Origin: G039029935 sp039029935
Lineage (GTDB): Bacteria > Chloroflexota > Anaerolineae > Caldilineales > Caldilineaceae
DNA length: 11,329 bases
Reading direction: 5' to 3'
Assembly: GCA_039029935.1 (NCBI GenBank)
Contig: JBCCFC010000314.1
Coordinates: 1-11,329 of the forward strand
Shown in pieces: positions 7,488 through 11,329 of this stretch (its first letter is position 1; each line of letters opens with the position of its first letter). Both the position numbers and the translations under genes were made by a program. The notes beneath the pieces are model-generated. The model had not been told where the DNA came from, did not search any database, and saw only the letters and a program-made list of their open reading frames with translations.

Positions 7488-8362
7488 TCCTCAGCCTCCC
7501 CAACCAGTACTTCGTTGATGTTGACGACGCGACCGACAACGGCCAAGATCACCAGCGTTGCCACCAGTAGCACAACGGCCAAGGTGCTACCCATGCCCCA
7601 GTCAAGCACTTGCTGGACTTGCTCAACCACCATCGCCCCCATCATCATGTCTCTCGGTCCACCGAGCAGGGCAGGTGTGATGTAGTAGCCCAAGGCGACG
7701 ATGAAGACCAGCAGTGAACCCGCATAGACACCGGGCAAGCTGAGTGGCAGAAATACCTCTCGGAAAGCGCGGAAGGGTGCAGCCCCTAAGCTTTCGGCAG
7801 CGGTGACCAAATCGTCGTCAATGCGTTGCATCACGGCATAGGCTGGCAGGACCATAAATGGTAGCAGAATGTGGGTCATGCCCGTAACCACACCAAATTG
7901 ATTGCGGAACAGCTTGAGCGGTTCTTCGACCAGCCCGATGCCCACCAGCAGTGAGTTGACCAGCCCTGTCTTTTGCAGAATCACGGTCCATGCATAGGTG
8001 CGCACGAGGATCGACGACCAGAATGGAATCAGCACAGCAATCAGTAGCAATGCCGCGATGCGTGGTGGCGATGCATTCATGACATAGGCATATGGATAGC
8101 CAATCAGCAGGCAGAAAAACATGACCAGAAAGGACATGCGCAGTGTGTTCATGAGTACGCGGAAAAAGACCGGAGACTCATAGAATTCGACAAAATTGCC
8201 AAAGCCAAAGGCTGGATCGGTGATGCTGCGCATCAGAATGTCGTAGAGTGGAAAGATGAAGAAGATGGCGAGGAATAGTAGCGGTGGGACAATCAGCCAC
8301 GTCCACTGGTTAAAGGGCAGTGAGCGTTTGGTGATCGGTGCAGTCTCTGTGATACTTGTCAT
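7484..8362 (-). CDS. potB: ABC importer permease, PotB type
   Basis: A 292-residue inner-membrane permease with about six helices: a first segment at ~21-45, then ~70-95, ~103-122, ~158-178, ~213-233 and ~258-280. The EAA loop lies at ~188-211 (AAESLGAAPFRAFREVFLPL, followed by SLPG). Features such as RTYAW (121-125) and ALLGGPRDMMMG (231-242) are typical of the PotB/COG1176 group. The start has no clear Shine-Dalgarno sequence (GGATTACGT before the ATG), so initiation may be weak. A large palindrome separates it from the binding-protein genes. It pairs with the downstream PotC-like permease. Confidence 0.9.
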   Translation of the reverse strand: MTSITETAPITKRSLPFNQWTWLIVPPLLFLAIFFIFPLYDILMRSITDPAFGFGNFVEFYESPVFFRVLMNTLRMSFLVMFFCLLIGYPYAYVMNASPPRIAALLLIAVLIPFWSSILVRTYAWTVILQKTGLVNSLLVGIGLVEEPLKLFRNQFGVVTGMTHILLPFMVLPAYAVMQRIDDDLVTAAESLGAAPFRAFREVFLPLSLPGVYAGSLLVFIVALGYYITPALLGGPRDMMMGAMVVEQVQQVLDWGMGSTLAVVLLVATLVILAVVGRVVNINEVLVGEAEE

Positions 8363-8401
8363 ACGTAATCCGTCGGTTTTGTGGAGCGGTGGGGCGGTAT
8401 T

Positions 8402-8495
8402 CAGTAGGTCGGTAGATCAGTAGGTGAGTAGGTCGGTAATCGGTTACTGAGCTACCGACCTATCGAACCGACCTACTGACCTACCGACTCACCGA
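8402..8495. repeat. Palindromic cluster of GTAGGTCG-type short units between binding-protein and permease genes
   Basis: Repeated units of GTAGGTCG/GTAGGTGA on one side (8402-8438) face their inverted copies on the other (8453-8495). CAGTAGGTCGGT (8402-8413) pairs perfectly with 8467-8478, and TAGGTCGGTA (8429-8438) pairs perfectly with 8453-8462 around a 14-nt loop. It lies right after the stop codon of the second binding protein. By analogy with palindromes between malE and malF, it may stabilise the binding-protein mRNA and reduce read-through into the permease genes. That role is inferred. Confidence 0.6.
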
Positions 8496-8513
8496 ACACT
8501 GACCCACCAAATA

Positions 8514-9620
8514 CTATTGTAACATCCAAGCGTTATACGCTTCCAACATGGCGTCGCGGTTCTCATCCCACCACGCGTCGTCAACAATGAATCCCTGTGA
8601 AGGGCGATCTTCATACGTTGGCAGCAATGGAGCCATGTCCGCATTTACCTTGTCAAAAGTTTCGACGTTGACAGGTGCATAAGAGATGAAGTCAGCAATC
8701 TTGTGGTTATGTTCAGCAGAAACCATGTAAGCGATCAACTGCATGGCGGCATCCTTATTAGGTGCGCCTTTGGGCACAGCATAAAAGTCAGGCAAAGCCA
8801 CATGCTGATTCCATTCGATTGCCAGTGGTGCGCCTTCGTCAATGGCGGTCTGGATACGTCCGTTCCAAATCATACCCATGCTTGCTTCGCCATCAGCCAA
8901 TTGCTGTGCAGACTGTGAGCCTGTTTCCCAGAAGATGGCGTCATCTTTTACACGGTCGAGAACTGCAATAGCACGTTCTACATCCAGTGGATAGAGCTCT
9001 GCTGGGTCAACACCATCCGCAACCAATGCCACCTCAAAGATGTAGCGGCTGGCGCGGTTTGGCAATGAACGTGTGCCAGGGAATCCCTCTGGGTCAAAGA
9101 AGTCGGCCCAGCCCTGTGGTCCAGCATCGCCAAATTCATCGGTGTTGTAGCCAATGACGGTGGCGTATAGGATGCTACCAACACGGTACTCATTGGCGAG
9201 TCCAGGCAGAATCTCATCTTTTGGAATGATGGAGTAATCCAGTGGCTCAAAATATTGTTCAGTGCTGCCAATGGCAAAGTCATTCTCAATATCGACCACA
9301 TCCCATGTCACCTGACCGGCCTCGACCATTGCAACGATCTTGGCATAGTCGGTTGGACCATCCTGCACAACCTCAATGCCTGTTTCACTGGCAAAGTCAT
9401 TGAGATAGGCGTTTGTCTGGGCTTCTTGATAGGCTCCGCCCCAGCTTGTAAATGCCACCATGCCCGCATCAGCAGCCGCATCATCTGTGGCAGCTTCTTC
9501 GCTGCTGGCTTCACTGCTGGTATCAGCCGCATCACCGCTACTTGGTGGTCCCGGTGGTGGCGCACAGGCTGCAAGCACTAAGGCCAAAATGATCGTCAAC
9601 GACCAACGTGTTAATTTCAT
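8514..9620 (-). CDS. ABC importer substrate-binding lipoprotein, copy 2 (PotD/F-like)
   Basis: A 368-residue extracytoplasmic binding protein of the polyamine-type family (COG0687). The N-terminus is a lipoprotein signal ending in LAAC, so the mature protein is lipid-anchored. A ~35-residue Pro/Ser/Ala/Glu/Asp linker follows, then the bilobed binding domain beginning near AFTSWGGAY. I chose the ATG at 9620 over the adjacent ATG at 9623: AAGGAG (9627-9632) is then 6 nt away instead of 3, and the protein starts like copy 1 (MKLTRWS versus MKQTRWS). It is 40 bp downstream of copy 1 and carries a similar leader, so it arose by tandem duplication. Polyamines are the family default; the real ligand is unknown. 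Confidence 0.9.
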   Translation of the reverse strand: MKLTRWSLTIILALVLAACAPPPGPPSSGDAADTSSEASSEEAATDDAAADAGMVAFTSWGGAYQEAQTNAYLNDFASETGIEVVQDGPTDYAKIVAMVEAGQVTWDVVDIENDFAIGSTEQYFEPLDYSIIPKDEILPGLANEYRVGSILYATVIGYNTDEFGDAGPQGWADFFDPEGFPGTRSLPNRASRYIFEVALVADGVDPAELYPLDVERAIAVLDRVKDDAIFWETGSQSAQQLADGEASMGMIWNGRIQTAIDEGAPLAIEWNQHVALPDFYAVPKGAPNKDAAMQLIAYMVSAEHNHKIADFISYAPVNVETFDKVNADMAPLLPTYEDRPSQGFIVDDAWWDENRDAMLEAYNAWMLQ

Positions 9621-9660
9621 CATATTCTCCTTCAGAATAATGGTTACGTTCTATCTGATA

Positions 9661-10758
9661 CTATTCTAACTTCCAAGCATTATACGCTTCCAACGTAGCA
9701 TCACGGTTCTCATCCCACCATGCATCGTCTACCTGGAATCCCAGAGAAGGACGGTCACCATAGGTTGGCAGCAATGGTGCCATGTCTTCATTCACCTTAT
9801 CAAATGTTTCGACATTGACAGGTGCATAGGAAATGAAGTCGGCAATCTTGTGGTTGTGTTCAGCCGAAACCATGTAGGCAATTAGCTGCATGGCGGCATC
9901 CTTGTTGGGTGCGCCTTTGGGTACTGCATAATAGTCGGGCAAGATGATATGCTCATTCCATTCGATTGCGAGTGGTGCGCCTTCATCAATGGCGGTCTGG
10001 ATACGACCATTCCAGAGCATACCCAGGACGGCTTCCTCATCGGCTAAATGCTGTGCAGATTGTGACCCTGTTTTCCAGAAGATAACATCATCTTTGATGC
10101 GGTCCAGCACAGCAAGTGCGCGCTCAATATCCAGTGGATACAGTTCGGCTGGGTCAACACCGTCGGCAATCAGTGCCGTTTCAAAAACATAAAAGCTGGC
10201 CGTATTTGGAATCGAGCGAGTGCCAGGGAATGCCTCTGGATTGTAGAAGTCTGCCCAACTCTGTGGCCCAGCATCACCAAACTCGTCGGTGTTGTAGCCA
10301 ATTACAGTAGCGTAAATGATACTGCCAACACGATATTCATTTGCCATCCCCGGAATAATTTGATCTTTTGGAATGATTGAGTAATCCAGTGGCTCAAAAT
10401 ATTGCTCAGAACTGCCAACGCCAAAGTCATTGGCGATATCGACAACATCCCACGTGACCTGACCCGCCTCAACCATTGCAATGACCTTGGCATAGTCAAT
10501 GGGTCCATCCTGTACAACTTCGATGCCTGTTTCAGCCACAAAATCATTGAGATAAGCGTTTGTCTGTGCCTCTTGATACGCACCGCCCCAGCTTACAAAT
10601 GTCACCATGCCCGCGTCGTCGGTGGCAGCATCTTCGCCACTATCAGCAGCAGCCTCGCTACCACTGGCGTCTCCACCGGAAGGTGCAACCGCCGGGGCAG
10701 CACAGGCCGCCATTAACAACGCCAAAATGAGTATAAAAGACCAACGTGTTTGTTTCAT
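9661..10758 (-). CDS. ABC importer substrate-binding lipoprotein, copy 1 (PotD/F-like)
   Basis: A 365-residue first gene of the importer operon. The signal peptide ends in MAAC (Cys19), followed by an acidic Ala/Gly/Ser linker to about residue 50. The binding domain begins near TFVSWGGAY. It is highly similar to copy 2. The stretch GAPNKDAAMQLIAYMVSAEH and the residues after it to about FDKVN are the same, but many codons differ silently, so purifying selection is more likely than recent gene conversion. Replacements cluster at N(T/R)AS(F/R)Y, D(E/G)EA and N(E/Q)H(I/V)(I/A)LPD(Y/F)Y, which could alter ligand preference. AAGGAG (10764-10769) is 5 nt before the ATG. A good promoter lies about 120 bp upstream. 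Confidence 0.9.
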   Translation of the reverse strand: MKQTRWSFILILALLMAACAAPAVAPSGGDASGSEAAADSGEDAATDDAGMVTFVSWGGAYQEAQTNAYLNDFVAETGIEVVQDGPIDYAKVIAMVEAGQVTWDVVDIANDFGVGSSEQYFEPLDYSIIPKDQIIPGMANEYRVGSIIYATVIGYNTDEFGDAGPQSWADFYNPEAFPGTRSIPNTASFYVFETALIADGVDPAELYPLDIERALAVLDRIKDDVIFWKTGSQSAQHLADEEAVLGMLWNGRIQTAIDEGAPLAIEWNEHIILPDYYAVPKGAPNKDAAMQLIAYMVSAEHNHKIADFISYAPVNVETFDKVNEDMAPLLPTYGDRPSLGFQVDDAWWDENRDATLEAYNAWKLE

Positions 10759-10763
10759 ATTTT

Positions 10764-10769
10764 CTCCTT
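10764..10769 (-). promoter_or_regulatory. Ribosome binding site of binding protein copy 1
   Basis: CTCCTT on the plus strand gives AAGGAG on the minus strand, 5 nt from the ATG. The same leader (CCATTATT, then C or T, then TGAAGGAGAA) precedes copy 2, so the leader was duplicated with the gene. Confidence 0.7.
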
Positions 10770-10785
10770 CAAAATAATGGTTTAT

Positions 10786-10868
10786 TTCTATCGTAGTAGA
10801 TATTTAATACAAAGCATTTATACATGTCATCAAAACTAGCAGAAAGTTTTGTTTCGTCTTCGATAGAA
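10786..10868 (-). promoter_or_regulatory. Leader of the importer transcript with possible foldback
   Basis: TTCTATCG (10786-10793) and CGATAGAA (10861-10868) are perfect inverted copies that would bracket almost the whole 5' leader, starting near the predicted transcript start. Inside is a 6-bp hairpin, AAAACT/AGTTTT (10832-10837 with 10845-10850). It matches no riboswitch I know. The leader ends shortly before the ribosome binding site. Confidence 0.35.
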
Positions 10869-10876
10869 TGAATACG

Positions 10877-10906
10877 ATATTACAATGCAATTTGGTGATT
10901 TGTCAA
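10877..10906 (-). promoter_or_regulatory. Sigma70-type promoter of the importer operon
   Basis: On the minus strand a perfect TTGACA (10901-10906) is followed after 18 nt by TAATAT (10877-10882). Transcription would begin near 10870, giving a ~110-nt leader before binding protein copy 1. The third P-type ATPase ends only about 20 bp upstream of the -35 box, so the importer appears to have its own promoter. Confidence 0.6.
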
Positions 10907-10927
10907 CTTGAGCAGGCATCACAACGC

Positions 10928-11329
10928 TCACGGACGGGTCGGTATTTCTTGGTTAAATACGGTCAAAGAACGTTGCCAAGGCAGAATTTTCTCTTTTTTA
11001 AGCTGATACTCAAACAACGGCAGCATTGAGTTGATCAAACCAGCGGCGACGTTGGCTTGGAAGAGTCCGAGGGCAATGGGCAACCCCCAGCCGAGAAAAA
11101 AGACGCCATAGACACAGGCAAATCCAGGCAATACACTGATGGCAATGCCACGTTGGGTTGTGTTCTTAAATTTTTGGCCGATTTCTAAAAGCGGAACAAG
11201 TTGTTTCAATGTGCCATCCATCAAGATAATACCCGCTGTATCTGTGGCAACAGTCGATGCGCCGCTCAAAGAGATAGATACTTCGGCCTTTTTCATGGCA
11301 ATCGAGTCATTGATACCGTCACCGATAAA
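10928..11329 (-). CDS. Third P-type ATPase of the same atypical family, C-terminal part only
   Basis: The open frame runs without a stop from the TGA at 10928-10930 to the window edge, so this is the last 133 residues of a gene that starts outside. It begins FIGDGINDSIAMKKAEVSIS, the hinge region of a P-type ATPase, and continues with GASTVATDTAGIILMDG and two terminal helices (~residues 60-100). The GDGINDSIA(L/M)KKA sequence, with Ile where most P-type ATPases have Pro, matches the two complete copies at 1162-5331. The last helices differ more (VLPGFACVYGVFFLGWG against VVPNALGVLGVFFLGFG). Whether it has FPY in the transport helix cannot be seen here. The C-terminal tail is a unique ~30 residues. 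Confidence 0.85.
   Translation of the reverse strand, partial: FIGDGINDSIAMKKAEVSISLSGASTVATDTAGIILMDGTLKQLVPLLEIGQKFKNTTQRGIAISVLPGFACVYGVFFLGWGLPIALGLFQANVAAGLINSMLPLFEYQLKKEKILPWQRSLTVFNQEIPTRP

Noticed and set aside
8402..8495. Tandem short units considered as a CRISPR array
   Set aside because: Units are about 8 nt, irregular, without spacers, and mirrored around a centre. There are no cas genes.

Overview
The window reads as a stretch of bacterial chromosome. A member of the Chloroflexota (Anaerolineae/Caldilineae-like) is my best guess. This is inference from the lipoproteins, which have a lipobox Cys followed by a long Ala/Ser/Glu/Asp/Pro linker, and from the many small palindromic repeats between genes. 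No rRNA, tRNA or other taxonomic marker is present. Apart from a small cupin gene at the left end, everything recognisable lies on the minus strand, so the main block is transcribed from right to left.

Left end (1-1199): an imperfect palindrome, a short cupin gene on the plus strand (89-487), then about 360 bp without a gene that hold a 153-bp nested inverted-repeat element and a small perfect hairpin. The 3' end of a creatinase-like M24 gene follows on the minus strand (849-1199). Its first ~70% is missing. The break coincides with the end of a P-type ATPase gene, whose last dozen codons are read out of frame from creatinase DNA.

Middle left (1162-5331): two tandem paralogous P-type ATPases, 33 bp apart. 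They have the P1B (heavy-metal type) layout and intact TGES, DKTGT and HP motifs. The metal-binding CPC/SPC/TPC triplet of the transport helix is replaced by Phe-Pro-Tyr, and there is no N-terminal metal-binding domain. What they transport cannot be read from known motifs.

Middle right (5494-10758): a complete ABC importer of the spermidine/putrescine (Pot, COG0687/1176/1177/3842) type. In transcription order it has two tandem lipoprotein binding proteins, two permeases overlapping by 4 bp, and an ATPase. A good sigma70-type promoter lies upstream of the first binding protein. Palindromes sit between the second binding protein and the permeases, and between the second permease and the ATPase.

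Right edge (10928-11329): the C-terminal end of a third P-type ATPase that shares the unusual GDGINDSIA sequence with the other two. ATPases of one atypical family therefore flank the ABC importer on both sides. The most interesting signals are this CPC-less ATPase family, its expansion around a cationic-solute importer, and the chimeric junction with the creatinase remnant.
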